Source of the DNA: Arthrobacter jiangjiafuii
Lineage (GTDB): Bacteria; Actinomycetota; Actinomycetes; Actinomycetales; Micrococcaceae
Direction: 5' to 3'
DNA: 64,000 nucleotides
NCBI RefSeq assembly: GCF_018622995.1
Contig: NZ_CP076022.1
Coordinates: 1,798,001 to 1,862,000, forward strand
Shown: positions 9,373 through 18,375 of the stretch, in pieces
Position numbering within the stretch: position 1 is the stretch's first letter
Layout of the letters: each line of letters begins with the position of its first letter
Notes under the pieces: generated by a model
The model's input: the letters and a program-made list of their open reading frames with translations, nothing else
Database searches by the model: none
What the model was told of the DNA's origin: nothing
Position numbers and translations under genes: made by a program

Positions 9373-10107
9373 TCATGACACCACGGCACGCGGCTGCAGG
9401 CAGCCATGCCTGTCGGGGGTGCCGTCCAGCCGGCCCAGCACCGAAAATACGGCAGCGCGCAGCAGCGCTTCGCCCTCGGCGGCAGCGGCCCCCGCGGGGT
9501 CACCCAGGATCCCCGAGACCGACACTGCAGCCACCCCGCCGGCCGTCATGGCGGGCATCAGCTCGGCCACCGGGGTGGTGTTGCCGCAGACGGCGCGGCT
9601 CAGCTCCACAGTGTCCGGCGCCAGGTGCAGCATCAGCGACGTCTCGGTGCGCCCGGCGTGCGCATCCGCGGCCCCGGCCACACACGGCACCCACGCCGTC
9701 CGGTGACCCTCCCGGTTCATCTGCATGACGGCACGGGCCAGCGGCGCAACGTTCCCGCCGTGCGCGTTCACAAACACAATGCGCCGGGCCCAGGTGGACA
9801 GCGACCGCACCAGCTCCACCAGCACCGCGTGCAGGGCTTCACTTCCGAGCGAGACCGTTCCCGGAAAATGCTGGTGCTCGCCGCTGGCGCCGTAGGGCAG
9901 TGCGGGGGCAACGACGACGGCGGCCCCGTCCTCCCCGCCGAGCCCTGCCAGCTCGGCTGCTACCGCCCGGGCGACGGCCACGGCTATCACTGTGTCGGTG
10001 TCCAGCGGCAGATGCGGTCCGTGCTGTTCGGTGGAACCGGTCGGCACCAGCACCGTGGCACCACCGGGGACCTCCGGCCAGGACAAGGCCGAAAGTTCCG
10101 ACAGCAC
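9373..10107 (-). CDS. mftE: Mycofactocin peptidase MftE (creatininase family)
   Basis: A 244-residue creatininase-family amidohydrolase. Metal ligand motifs are visible: E27 and H29 in PTGSTEQHGPHLPLDTDT with a following Asp, the NAHGGN box and the later ETS glutamate. In mycofactocin biosynthesis MftE cleaves the MftC-modified precursor and releases the C-terminal Val-Tyr-derived AHDP. It starts with GTG directly after the TGA of mftD with no spacer, so the two are translationally coupled, and ends 10 bases before mftF. Confidence 0.94.
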   Translation of the reverse strand: MLSELSALSWPEVPGGATVLVPTGSTEQHGPHLPLDTDTVIAVAVARAVAAELAGLGGEDGAAVVVAPALPYGASGEHQHFPGTVSLGSEALHAVLVELVRSLSTWARRIVFVNAHGGNVAPLARAVMQMNREGHRTAWVPCVAGAADAHAGRTETSLMLHLAPDTVELSRAVCGNTTPVAELMPAMTAGGVAAVSVSGILGDPAGAAAAEGEALLRAAVFSVLGRLDGTPDRHGCLQPRAVVS

Positions 10108-11304
10108 TCAGTACTCCCGGACCGGCAGGGGATTGCCCAGCGTCCGGGTGAACCCCGGAGGGATCACCAGGTCCTCGGGCACCAGCTCGTGGATGGAGGA
10201 ACGGCCCAGGCCACGCAGCGCAGAGTCCAGCCCCCCGTGCAGGATGTCCAGCACGTTCTCCACGCCGATCTGGCCGTTCGCTGCCAGCCCCCACAGATAG
10301 GCCCGGCCAATCAGCACCGCCCGTGCACCCAGCGCCAGGGCCTTGGCGACGTCGGACCCGCGCCGGATGCCGCCGTCGAGCAGGACTTCCACCTGGTCGC
10401 CCACCGCTTCGGCCACCGACGGCAGGATCCGGATGGTTGCCGGTGTGCCGTCGAGGTTGTTCCCGCCGTGGTTCGACACGGAAAGGGCGGTGACGCCGAT
10501 GTCCACCGCGCGCCGCGCGTCATCGACCCGCGAGACGCCCTTGAGCATGAACGGCCCACCCCAGGCTTCGCGCAGCCAGGCAACATCCTCCCAGGTCGGA
10601 GGAGGAGTCTGCATCCACTCCCCATAGGCCCCGAAAAAGGTGGGGGCTTCTCCGCCCGGCGGAGTGAGGTTCGGTGCGGTCAGGTCGGGGATCCGGCCCG
10701 ACTTGGCGAAGTCCAGCAGCCACCGCGGATGCGGAATCACCTCCGGAGCCAGGCGGGCCATGGCCTTGACCGTCATTTTCTCCGGAATGACCGGGCTGCC
10801 CCAATCGCGCCCGTTGGAAAAGGACCAGTCCAGGGTGGAAATCAGGCCGGTGGCACCGGCCGACCGGGCCCGGTCCATCCGCTGCAGCATCGCTTCCCTG
10901 GATCCGCTCCAGTACATCTGGAAAAACAGCGGCGCGCCGGCGGCAGCCACCTCTTCCACCGGTTTACTGGCGAACGAGCTCAGGCTCATGACGGTGCCCC
11001 GGGCGGCCGCTGCCCGCGCCACCGCCACCTCGCCGTCCGGATGGACCGCCTGCACTCCGGTGGGGGAGATGATGACGGGCAGGGAAATCTGCTGTCCCAT
11101 GACCGTGGTGGAAAGATCCCGTTTCTCGGTCTGGCCGACCACATGCGGGGCGAAGCCCAGCTCGGAGAAGGCAGTGATGTTGTCCTCCACGGTCACACCG
11201 CGCTCGGATCCGGCCACGAGGGCGCCGTACACGGACTTGGGGAGTTTCTGCTTGGCCCTGCGCTGCGCCTCGGCAACGGTTTCAAACCACGGGTTCCTGA
11301 ACAT
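10108..11304 (-). CDS. mftD: Mycofactocin FMN-dependent dehydrogenase MftD
   Basis: A 398-residue member of the FMN-dependent alpha-hydroxyacid dehydrogenase (lactate oxidase/glycolate oxidase) fold. Seen: the PVIISPTGVQAVHPDGEVA strand, the TGLISTLDW region, and SNHGGNNLDGTPATI, where the catalytic His is kept but the usual Arg of SNHGGRxLD is Asn. The C-terminal phosphate-binding part reads LLDGGIRRGSDVAKALALGARAVLIGR. MftD oxidatively deaminates AHDP to premycofactocin, the redox-active cofactor core. It sits in the operon between the VWA gene (66-base gap) and mftE. Confidence 0.94.
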   Translation of the reverse strand: MFRNPWFETVAEAQRRAKQKLPKSVYGALVAGSERGVTVEDNITAFSELGFAPHVVGQTEKRDLSTTVMGQQISLPVIISPTGVQAVHPDGEVAVARAAAARGTVMSLSSFASKPVEEVAAAGAPLFFQMYWSGSREAMLQRMDRARSAGATGLISTLDWSFSNGRDWGSPVIPEKMTVKAMARLAPEVIPHPRWLLDFAKSGRIPDLTAPNLTPPGGEAPTFFGAYGEWMQTPPPTWEDVAWLREAWGGPFMLKGVSRVDDARRAVDIGVTALSVSNHGGNNLDGTPATIRILPSVAEAVGDQVEVLLDGGIRRGSDVAKALALGARAVLIGRAYLWGLAANGQIGVENVLDILHGGLDSALRGLGRSSIHELVPEDLVIPPGFTRTLGNPLPVREY

Positions 11305-11370
11305 GGCACTGCCTTTCTTGGGTGAGACTGGAGAGTTCGGTGAGACTGGAAAAGTGGGTCGGCCGGCTGC

Positions 11371-12252
11371 TCATGTGCTGAAGACCGCGCTGACGGCCGG
11401 GGCGACATCCCGGTAGGTGCGGATCGTCCGGGCGGTGCCGCGGCCGGACCGGGCCAGCTCACGGCCGAGGTCGACGTCGGTCTCGGCGCTCGTATCGATC
11501 AGGACATCCAGACGGGGCAGCCGGGCAGCCGCTACCCGGGGATCGGGGCCGGCATTGTGGACGCAGTCCGAGAGCAGCAGCACCCGGGCGTCCCGGACCG
11601 GGATCCGGGCCAGCTGGCGGTGGGCAAGTTCCAGCGGGAAGCTGATGTTGGTGAGTCCGCGTGCCGGCATCCGCAGCAGCGTGTCCAACAGCTCCATCGG
11701 TTTCAGCTCACCTCCCAGGGGCAGCAGCAGGGCCGCATCGGACCAGAAGGCGATGACGGCCAGTGCGTCCTGGTGGAGTTCGGCGGCCAGCGCCCCGACG
11801 GCGGCCGCCGCGGTCTGGAGGCGTTCCCCCTTCATGGATCCGGAGACGTCAACGGCCAGCACCACGGAACGCCGGGTGCGGATCCGGTCCCGCACCACAA
11901 TGTCCTCGTCCTCCGGAACGGGGCGTTCAGCCAGGACCTCCAGTGTCCGGTCCAGATCGATGTCATCGCTTCCCCCTCGGTAGGGGAGGCTGTCCAGTGC
12001 ACCGCTGCCGCGGCGGGCAGTGGAATCCCGGCGCGGACGAGGCATGGCCAGGCGGGCAGCGATCTGCCGCATCCGGGCCTGCACCGCCGGGTCCACCGGC
12101 GCTGCGGAGATGCCGGCGTCAGTCAGCTCGGCGGGCTCATCGGTAAAACCAGGCCGCGACACCCCTGGCGGACGGGCGCCTGCCGGTGGCCGCCGGCCGG
12201 CGGACAGCGGCTGAATGACCGCGCCGCCGGATCCGGGCACCGGTTCAAACAC
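11371..12252 (-). CDS. VWA-domain protein paired with MoxR ATPase inside the mycofactocin operon
   Basis: A 293-residue protein. The first ~125 residues are Pro/Arg/Ala-rich and low in complexity; the rest is a von Willebrand factor A domain with a complete metal-ion-dependent adhesion site: DxSxS at D135-S139 (DVSGS), T201 and D229 in LLLSD. The GTG start at 12252 follows GAGGAA. It lies 105 bases after the MoxR gene, and MoxR-VWA pairs are established as chaperone/metal-insertion partners (CoxD/CoxE, NorQ/NorD). Its client here is unknown; its place between the SDR array and mftD points to an enzyme of the mycofactocin system or its dehydrogenases (inference). Confidence 0.85.
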   Translation of the reverse strand: MFEPVPGSGGAVIQPLSAGRRPPAGARPPGVSRPGFTDEPAELTDAGISAAPVDPAVQARMRQIAARLAMPRPRRDSTARRGSGALDSLPYRGGSDDIDLDRTLEVLAERPVPEDEDIVVRDRIRTRRSVVLAVDVSGSMKGERLQTAAAAVGALAAELHQDALAVIAFWSDAALLLPLGGELKPMELLDTLLRMPARGLTNISFPLELAHRQLARIPVRDARVLLLSDCVHNAGPDPRVAAARLPRLDVLIDTSAETDVDLGRELARSGRGTARTIRTYRDVAPAVSAVFST

Positions 12253-12357
12253 CGTGGGTTCCTCGGTGAGCTGCTTCGGCGTACGGCGCAGCGGGGCCCG
12301 CGCCGCTGGCGTACGGCTGCTCCGCCGTTCCAGCGGTGAATCGGCTGGGACTTCTCT

Positions 12358-13269
12358 TCATCCGGGGGCCGCCGCGGCAGGGTTGAGGATGAACCGGTCC
12401 TCCCAGATTTCCCGCAGTACCCGTTCGGGCGTGGTTTCGGCAGCTTCGTCCAGATGGATGCGTCCGGAGAGGGAGACCACCATGGCGTCGTAGACCAGGG
12501 CGGGATAGCCCGGATCGCCGGCGTCCCGCACCCCGCGCAGGCCTGCCAGCTGCAGGCCGACCAGCACACAGTCAATGGCACCGCGGACGCTGGATCCCTG
12601 CCGCACATCCGGATGCTCCCGCGTGGCACGGGTGAGCGCGACGGCGTCGACGGTGAGGTCCCGGCCCAACGGTCCGTCCGCGTCGGTGCGCAGGGTGACA
12701 ATGCCGCGTTCGGCGTCGTCGTCCTGGTAGCCGATGGCGAGCCGGTTCAGCCGGTCGTGTACGGAGGTGGAGAGCCGCGTGGTGCCCATGTTGTCGTACG
12801 GGTTCATCGACGCAATGACCCGGAAGGTGGGCTGCGCGGCGATGCTGCCCACCCGGGGCACGGCGATGGAACGGTCGGCCATGGCGGCGAGCAGGGTATT
12901 GAGGGTGTCTTCCGGGGCGCGGTTGAACTCCTCGATGTAGAGGAAACCGCCGGTTTGCATGGCCTCGACCAGCGGTCCGGCGACGAAATTGTCCGCGCTG
13001 TAGTCCTCGCGCAACACCCGGGCCGGATTGTGGTGGCCCACCAGCTTCGCGGGCGTGAGGTCCGCGTTGCCTTCGACGAAGAGCAGCGGAATGCCCCACT
13101 CATCGGTGATGGCACGGAGCATGGTGGTCTTGCTGGTGCCCGGAGGGCCTTCCAGGACAATGTCCCGGCCGGCGGCGACGGCCGCGAGGGTCAGTTCCAG
13201 CTCCCGCTCGCGGCCGACCAGCTTCGCGGCGATCCGGGTCCGGGTCTCCGTTAGATCAGTGGTGTGCAC
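12358..13269 (-). CDS. MoxR-family AAA+ ATPase
   Basis: A 303-residue AAA+ protein: Walker A GPPGTSKTT near residue 41, a Walker B-like FLYIEEFNRAPEDT, the sensor-1 strand RVIASMNPYDN and an arginine-rich helix after it. These are marks of the MoxR group, which remodels or activates partner proteins together with VWA proteins. I moved the start to the GTG at 13269, preceded by AAAGGAA; an open frame runs further upstream into the neighbouring SDR without support. It follows SDR1 by 25 bases and precedes the VWA gene, so it belongs to the mycofactocin operon. Confidence 0.9.
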   Translation of the reverse strand: MHTTDLTETRTRIAAKLVGRERELELTLAAVAAGRDIVLEGPPGTSKTTMLRAITDEWGIPLLFVEGNADLTPAKLVGHHNPARVLREDYSADNFVAGPLVEAMQTGGFLYIEEFNRAPEDTLNTLLAAMADRSIAVPRVGSIAAQPTFRVIASMNPYDNMGTTRLSTSVHDRLNRLAIGYQDDDAERGIVTLRTDADGPLGRDLTVDAVALTRATREHPDVRQGSSVRGAIDCVLVGLQLAGLRGVRDAGDPGYPALVYDAMVVSLSGRIHLDEAAETTPERVLREIWEDRFILNPAAAAPG

Positions 13270-13294
13270 AGGGGTTCCTTTCCGCCCAACCCGG

Positions 13295-14134
13295 TCAGTG
13301 GACGGCCGCGGCCGCGTCCACCGGGATCTGGCCCCCGGAGACGTAGTACGACTGGTCCGAGGCCAGCCAGGCCACCGCATTCGAGACGTGCTCCGGCTCG
13401 ATCCAGGCCTTGCCCATCGGGTTCAGGCCGGCGAAGGCCGGTTCGGCGTCGTCGGCCTGCGGATCGTCCAGTTCGGGGCGGAACAACTTATAGGTATGGG
13501 TGTTCTTCACCATTGGGGTGTCGATGGAGTTGGGATGAATGGTGTTCACCCTGATGCCCAGTGGACCGAGTTCATTGGCCAGCACCTTCATCAGGCCCAC
13601 GATTGCATGCTTCGTCGTGGTGTAGGCCGCAACGTTGGCCAGTCCCTTGAAACCGGCCAGGGAGGAAATGATGATCACTGATCCTCCCGCTCCCGAGGCA
13701 ATCAGGTGCTCGGCTGCCGCCTTGTAGGTGTGCCAGACGCCCGTGACGTTGATGTCCATCAGGTCCTGCCAGGATTGCCCGTCGATCTGATGGGTATCGG
13801 AGCCGAAGGTGAAGATCCCGGCATTGGCCACCACGATGTCCAGCCGCCCCAGCTGCGCCACCCCCTGATTCACGGCCGTCGTCAACGCGCCGATATCCCG
13901 GACATCCGCCTCCACTGCCACAATCCGGCGATCCAAGGCCTCGACCATCCGGACGGTTTCTTTGAGGTCCTCCGGTGTGGACGGCGGATAGAAGTCGGTG
14001 ACGCTGTCCACCGGCCCGCAGAGGTCGACGGCGATGATGTCGGCGCCTTCCCGGGCCAGTCGCAGCGCGTGGCTGCGTCCCTGGCCCCGTGCGGCTCCGG
14101 TAATGAATGCAACTTTTCCTTCAAGGGTTCCCAT
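13295..14134 (-). CDS. Mycofactocin-coupled SDR oxidoreductase (copy nearest moxR)
   Basis: A 279-residue short-chain dehydrogenase with TGAARGQG (cofactor loop, residues 12-19), the insertion after the second strand that marks mycofactocin-coupled SDRs (IAVDLCGPVDSVTDFYPPST), NAG near 104, catalytic S157/S158 and Y171-xxx-K175. Enzymes of this group hold NAD(H) so tightly that the cofactor is recycled by mycofactocin rather than exchanged. It is the most divergent of the four tandem copies: it begins MGTLEGK instead of MGRVEGK and has YTTTK where the others have YVAAK. Substrate unknown, probably an alcohol or ketone. Confidence 0.9.
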   Translation of the reverse strand: MGTLEGKVAFITGAARGQGRSHALRLAREGADIIAVDLCGPVDSVTDFYPPSTPEDLKETVRMVEALDRRIVAVEADVRDIGALTTAVNQGVAQLGRLDIVVANAGIFTFGSDTHQIDGQSWQDLMDINVTGVWHTYKAAAEHLIASGAGGSVIIISSLAGFKGLANVAAYTTTKHAIVGLMKVLANELGPLGIRVNTIHPNSIDTPMVKNTHTYKLFRPELDDPQADDAEPAFAGLNPMGKAWIEPEHVSNAVAWLASDQSYYVSGGQIPVDAAAAVH

Positions 14135-14176
14135 GGAGACTTCCTTTCTGGTGCAGCGGCTTGCTGCACGGGCAGG

Positions 14177-15007
14177 TCATTTGAGCAGAACACCCGCGTC
14201 GACGGGCAGGGTGACGCCGGTGACGTACCGTGCCTCGTCCGAGGCGAGGAACAGCAGGGCGTTGCTGATATCGGCTGCCTCTACCCATTCGATAGGCAGG
14301 GCATTGATGGTGGCGAAGGCTTCGCGGGCATCGTCCTTGGTTGGGTTTTCCAGATCCGGCCGGAACAGGCGGTAAGCGGCGTCATTGAGGATCATGTCCG
14401 TGGACACCGTGGTGGGGTGCAGTGAGTTCACCCGGATCATGTTTGGAGCCAGTTCCAGGGCCAGCGTCCGCATAAGCCCGACCACGCCGTGTTTCGCTGC
14501 GACATAGTGGCCGATGTTCTCCGAGCCCGTAAGACCGGCTGCGGAGCTGGTCAGGATGATGGATCCGCCGTTGCCTCCGGCCTTCAGGTGCGGAATGGCT
14601 GCCTTGGCCGTATGCCACACACCGGTGAGGTTGATGTCCATCATGTCCTGCCAGGACTCTTCACTGAGCTCTTCCGTCCGGCCCAGGGAAAAGATCCCGG
14701 CATTGGCGCTGACGATGTCCAGCCGGCCGAGCTGCGCCACGCCCTCGTCCACTGCAGCCTTCAGCCCGTTGTAATCGCGCACATCCGCCTCAACAGCCAC
14801 GATCCGGCGGTCCAATGCTTCAACCTCTTTGACGGTTTGCTGCAGGTCCTCCGCGGTTGCCATTCCGTAGGGGACGCTGCCAACCTGCCGGCAAATGTCG
14901 ACCGCGATGATGTCTGCGCCCTCCTGGGCCAGCCGGATGGCGTGGCTTCGGCCCTGCCCCCGCGCTGCTCCGGTAATGAATGCGACTTTTCCTTCTACAC
15001 GCCCCAT
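14177..15007 (-). CDS. Mycofactocin-coupled SDR oxidoreductase
   Basis: A 276-residue SDR with TGAARGQG, a mycofactocin-type insert rich in Gln/Val/Pro after IAVDIC, SANAG, the ILTSSAAG serine motif and catalytic YVAAK. Its sequence tracks closely that of the copy nearest mftC (15925-16755): same start, same [14 protein letters not shown] stretch and same C-terminal TLPVDAG pattern, which points to tandem duplication. It lies 49 bases after one SDR gene and 42 before the next, so it is co-transcribed in the operon. Confidence 0.9.
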   Translation of the reverse strand: MGRVEGKVAFITGAARGQGRSHAIRLAQEGADIIAVDICRQVGSVPYGMATAEDLQQTVKEVEALDRRIVAVEADVRDYNGLKAAVDEGVAQLGRLDIVSANAGIFSLGRTEELSEESWQDMMDINLTGVWHTAKAAIPHLKAGGNGGSIILTSSAAGLTGSENIGHYVAAKHGVVGLMRTLALELAPNMIRVNSLHPTTVSTDMILNDAAYRLFRPDLENPTKDDAREAFATINALPIEWVEAADISNALLFLASDEARYVTGVTLPVDAGVLLK

Positions 15008-15056
15008 CGCGTGCTCCTCTCGGTGGTTGTGGTTCCGCTTTCGGCGGCTACTGCTC

Positions 15057-15869
15057 CTAGTACTGCGTGTTTCCGGCGTCGACCGTCATCGTCAGCGACG
15101 TGACGTACCGTGCCTCGTCCGAGGCAAGGAAGAGGACCGCATTGGAGATATCCACGGGCTCGGTCATCTCCACCGGCAGCAGGTTGGTCATCATGGCCCC
15201 AACGCGGGGATGGGCCGCCAGCATTGCGCCCATCTCTGCCATGCCGTCGCCGGATGCCATGGGGGTGTCCACGCCCGTGGGATGGACGGAGTTCACCCGG
15301 ATATGATGCTCGGCGAGCTCCGTGGCGAACGCATGCATCAGGCCAACCACCCCGTGCTTTGCGGCAACGTACGGTGTCAGGAACGGCAGTCCCTTCAACC
15401 CCGCAGCCGAGCTGGTCAGGATGATGGAGCCGCCTCCGGCCGTGACCAGGTGCGGTGCTGCCAGCTGGACGGTATTCCACACTCCGGTGAGGTTGGTGCC
15501 CACGGTTTCCTCCCAGATCTCCGGGGTCACCTCGTCCCAGGGCTTCATGATGCAGATTCCGGCATTGGCGACGACGATATCCAGCCTGCCCAGTTCCGCC
15601 ACTCCGGCATCGACGGCCTGCTGCAGCGCGGCCCGGTCCCTGACGTCGGCCTTGGTGGCGATGATCCGACGGTCCAGGGCCTCCACTTCCTTGACGGTCT
15701 GCGCCAGGTCCTCCTCGGTGGCCGAGGGATAGCCGATCCCCGGGATGGTGTCGCAGAGGTCGACGGCGATGATGTCCGCCCCTTCCTGCGCCAGCCGGAT
15801 AGCGTGGCTGCGGCCCTGTCCCCGGGCTGCCCCGGTAATAAATGCGACTTTTCCTTCTACACGCCCCAT
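15057..15869 (-). CDS. Mycofactocin-coupled SDR oxidoreductase
   Basis: A 270-residue SDR. I set the start at the ATG at 15869 ([19 protein letters not shown]), which matches the start of the other copies; the frame extends upstream without support. It has TGAARGQG, a slightly shorter insert after VDLC (DTIPGIGYPSATEED), VANAG, ILTSSAAG and catalytic YVAAK. The C-terminus ends in SLTMTVDAG. The gene repeats the exact first 60 or so bases of its neighbours, so the array arose by duplication and then diverged in the substrate loop, which here includes a short Ala/Gly/Met-rich stretch near the C-terminal third. Confidence 0.9.
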   Translation of the reverse strand: MGRVEGKVAFITGAARGQGRSHAIRLAQEGADIIAVDLCDTIPGIGYPSATEEDLAQTVKEVEALDRRIIATKADVRDRAALQQAVDAGVAELGRLDIVVANAGICIMKPWDEVTPEIWEETVGTNLTGVWNTVQLAAPHLVTAGGGSIILTSSAAGLKGLPFLTPYVAAKHGVVGLMHAFATELAEHHIRVNSVHPTGVDTPMASGDGMAEMGAMLAAHPRVGAMMTNLLPVEMTEPVDISNAVLFLASDEARYVTSLTMTVDAGNTQY

Positions 15870-15924
15870 GGCGTACCTCCTGGTTAGCGGATAACGGATA
15901 ACGGATAGCTGTTGGCGAGCGGGA

Positions 15925-16755
15925 CTACTTTGCGGTGGACCCGGCATCGATGGGCAGGGTCACGCCGGTGATGTAGCGGGCCTCGTCCGAGGCGAGGAAG
16001 AGGACGGCGTTGGAGATATCCACGGCTTCGACCCAGGGGATGGGCAAGACGTTGAGTGCCTGGAAGCGCTCGCCGATCTGCTCCCGCGTCGGGCTGTCCA
16101 AATCAGGTGCGAACAGCTCGTAGATGGTGCTGTTCTGGATCATGTCCGTGTCCACGCCGGTGGGATGGACGGTGTTGACACGGATCATGTCCTGAGCCAG
16201 TTCCAGCGCCAGGGTCCGCATCAGCCCGACCACGCCATGCTTGGCCGCCACGTAGTGCGCAGAGTTTTCGATTCCCATCAGCCCTGCGGTGGAGCTGGTC
16301 AGGATGATTGACCCGCCGTTGCCGCCGGCCTTCAGATGGGGAATGGCCGCCTTCACGGTGTGCCATACCCCGGTGAGGTTGACGTCAATCATGTCGCCCC
16401 ATTCGCCGGCCGAGAGTTCCTCCGCACGCCCGAACCCGGCAATTCCAGCGTTACCGCAGACGATGTCCAGCCGGCCCAGCTGCGCGACGCCGTCGTCAAC
16501 CGCAGCTTTGAGCGCGGCATAATCCCGAACGTCCGCTTCGATGGCCACGATCCGGCGGTCCAGTGCTTCAACTTCCTTTACCGTCTGCTGCAGGTCCTCG
16601 GAAGTGGCCATTGGATAGTGCACGGTGTCCATCTGGCTGCAGATGTCGACGGCGATGATGTCGGCACCTTCCTGCGCAAGCCTCAATGCGTGGCTCCGTC
16701 CCTGTCCGCGGGCTGCTCCGGTGATGAATGCGACTTTTCCTTCTACACGTCCCAT
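15925..16755 (-). CDS. Mycofactocin-coupled SDR oxidoreductase (copy nearest mftC)
   Basis: A 276-residue [11 protein letters not shown] at 12-19, mycofactocin-type insert (residues ~39-66), GNAG at 101-104, catalytic S154/S155, Y168 and K172. It follows mftC by 50 bases and is the first of four tandem SDR genes. The copy at 14177-15007 is its closest relative by eye. Co-location with the maturation genes supports a mycofactocin-dependent alcohol or carbonyl oxidoreductase; I cannot name the substrate. Confidence 0.9.
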   Translation of the reverse strand: MGRVEGKVAFITGAARGQGRSHALRLAQEGADIIAVDICSQMDTVHYPMATSEDLQQTVKEVEALDRRIVAIEADVRDYAALKAAVDDGVAQLGRLDIVCGNAGIAGFGRAEELSAGEWGDMIDVNLTGVWHTVKAAIPHLKAGGNGGSIILTSSTAGLMGIENSAHYVAAKHGVVGLMRTLALELAQDMIRVNTVHPTGVDTDMIQNSTIYELFAPDLDSPTREQIGERFQALNVLPIPWVEAVDISNAVLFLASDEARYITGVTLPIDAGSTAK

Positions 16756-16805
16756 GGTGTGTACCTCTTTCTGGATAGTTGCTTCGTTCGATGCGGGTTA
16801 GCTGT

Positions 16806-18089
16806 TTAGTTGCTGCAGCCGCAGCCGCCGGAACCCGGCGTATCGGGGGAGAACCCGGCCAGCGGGTTTTCCGCGCAGGCGCTGACGGGCGGTTGCTCCA
16901 CACGGCGCCGGGAAATGGTCACGGGCACCGGACCGGAGCGCGGCCGCGGGGGAGAGGTCCGGTGGGAGTGGTCGACGCCGGAGCGGGGCGCGGCAGCCGT
17001 GCGGTTATCCAGCGCCTCGGCGCCCAGGCCGCGGACACATTCGGGGTCCGGACCATCCAGCGGCAGACCGGTGAAGAACTTGGCGGCCATGCAGCCGCCG
17101 CGGCACGAATCGTAAAAGGCACAGGATGCGCAGGCTCCGCCGGTTTGCGGGCTGCGCAGTTCGGTGAACAACTCCGAGTGCCGCCACACTTCGGTGAATC
17201 CGCCGGGGCTGCGGACGTTGCCGGCGAGGAATTCGTCGGCAATGGCGAACGGGCAGGCGTACACATCGCCGACCGGGTCGATCAGGCACACCACCCTCCC
17301 GGCGCCGCACATGTTCAGGCCCGGCAGGGCGCCGCCGTACGCGGAGAGGTGGAAGAACGAGTCGCCGGTCAGGACGTCCTCGCCGTGGGCCACCAGCCAG
17401 TCGTAGAGTTCGCGCTGCTGATCGGCGGTGGGATGCAGTTCGTCCCAGACATCGGCGCCGCGGCCTGACGGACGCAGCCGGGTCAGCCGCAGCTGGGCCT
17501 TGTACCGGTCGGCGATGGCCTTGAATTCATCGAGTTGCGGGATGTTCTGCCTGGTGCAGACCACGGAGATCTTGAAGCCGGTGAAGCCCGCATCCGCCAT
17601 GTTCTGCATCGCCCGCATCGCGGTGTCGAAGGATCCGGGACCGCGCACGTGGTCATTGACTTCGGCGGTGGCGCCGTCCAACGAGATCTGCACGTCGACG
17701 TAGTCGCTGGCCGCCAGGCGCTGCGCTACCTGCGGAGTGATCTTCACGCCGTTGGTGGAGAACTTCACGCCCACCTGATGCGCCGTCGCGTAGTCCACGA
17801 GCTCCCAGAAGTCGGAGCGGACCGTCGGTTCTCCGCCGCCGATATTGACGTAGAACACCTGCATCCGCTGCAGCTCGTCGATGACGGCCTTGCACTCCTC
17901 GGTACTCAGTTCTCGAGGATCCCGGCGGCCGGAGCTGGACAGGCAGTGGACGCAGGACAGGTTGCAGGCGTAGGTCAGCTCCCAGGTCAGGCAGATCGGG
18001 GCGTCCAGACCGGTCTCGAACAGGTCCACCAGTGTGGTCGGTTTGTGGGTCGCTGCCTGGCGGGCGGGAACATCCTGGATCAGGGTCAT
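16806..18089 (-). CDS. mftC: Mycofactocin radical SAM maturase MftC
   Basis: A 427-residue radical SAM/SPASM enzyme. The SAM cluster motif CxxxCxxC is C42-C46-C49 in YACNLSCVHC, with the GGEPT motif after it; the SPASM region carries the Cys set MCGAGRVVC, YACPF, CASCAFYDSCRGGC and a late PEC. MftC oxidatively decarboxylates the C-terminal Tyr of MftA and forms the Val-Tyr crosslink. ATG 18089 overlaps the mftB stop by four bases (ATGA). The C-terminal ~45 residues are basic/proline-rich and end in a small Cys/Gly cluster (GGCGCSN), whose role I do not know. Confidence 0.96.
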   Translation of the reverse strand: MTLIQDVPARQAATHKPTTLVDLFETGLDAPICLTWELTYACNLSCVHCLSSSGRRDPRELSTEECKAVIDELQRMQVFYVNIGGGEPTVRSDFWELVDYATAHQVGVKFSTNGVKITPQVAQRLAASDYVDVQISLDGATAEVNDHVRGPGSFDTAMRAMQNMADAGFTGFKISVVCTRQNIPQLDEFKAIADRYKAQLRLTRLRPSGRGADVWDELHPTADQQRELYDWLVAHGEDVLTGDSFFHLSAYGGALPGLNMCGAGRVVCLIDPVGDVYACPFAIADEFLAGNVRSPGGFTEVWRHSELFTELRSPQTGGACASCAFYDSCRGGCMAAKFFTGLPLDGPDPECVRGLGAEALDNRTAAAPRSGVDHSHRTSPPRPRSGPVPVTISRRRVEQPPVSACAENPLAGFSPDTPGSGGCGCSN

Positions 18090-18364
18090 GGTTTCCTCTC
18101 GATCACCATTGCGGAGGTAGCCAGGGTGCCCAGGGCCTTCTGGTAACGGGCCAGACCCGCGTCGTCGGTGATGCCGGCGGCGGTGCAGGCAGCGCGCGCG
18201 GTGGGCTCGGTTCCGAGCTTCCGCACCAGGTCCAGCAGGGTCCGGTCCTTGAGGAAGGACAGCCGGCGGGTTCCGAAGTGGTAGAGCAGGGCTCCGAAGG
18301 GCTCGGGGCGGACGGACACCTGGGGATGGAGGCGCCAGGGACGGTTGAGGTCAAAGCTCGGCAT
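18086..18364 (-). CDS. mftB: Mycofactocin peptide chaperone MftB (RRE protein)
   Basis: A 92-residue RiPP-recognition-element protein lying between mftA and mftC. MftB binds the MftA leader and delivers it to MftC. The ATG at 18364 (MPSFDLNRPWRLHPQV) is chosen, 11 bases after the mftA stop with AGGA upstream; the open frame begins a little earlier, inside mftA. The winged-helix-like part (SFLKDRTLLDLVRKL) is what is expected of a PqqD-like fold. The stop overlaps the mftC start. Confidence 0.93.
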   Translation of the reverse strand: MPSFDLNRPWRLHPQVSVRPEPFGALLYHFGTRRLSFLKDRTLLDLVRKLGTEPTARAACTAAGITDDAGLARYQKALGTLATSAMVIERKP

Positions 18365-18375
18365 GGCCGGCGGTC

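Noticed and set aside
8826-9728. Plus-strand frame over mftF/mftE
   Set aside because: Antisense shadow; low-complexity Arg/Pro product.
9406-11325. Long open frame opposite mftD and mftE on the plus strand
   Set aside because: Its product is Gly/Arg/His/Gln-rich with no domain; it mirrors the GC codon bias of the two clear mycofactocin genes on the other strand. The same applies to long frames opposite the ABC-F, RNase J, KdpB, KdpD and phosphatase-GDPD genes.
12260-12360. ATGA overlap that could start a peptide right after MoxR
   Set aside because: The ATG frame stops after 38 codons; the VWA protein starts better at the GTG at 12252 with GAGGAA.
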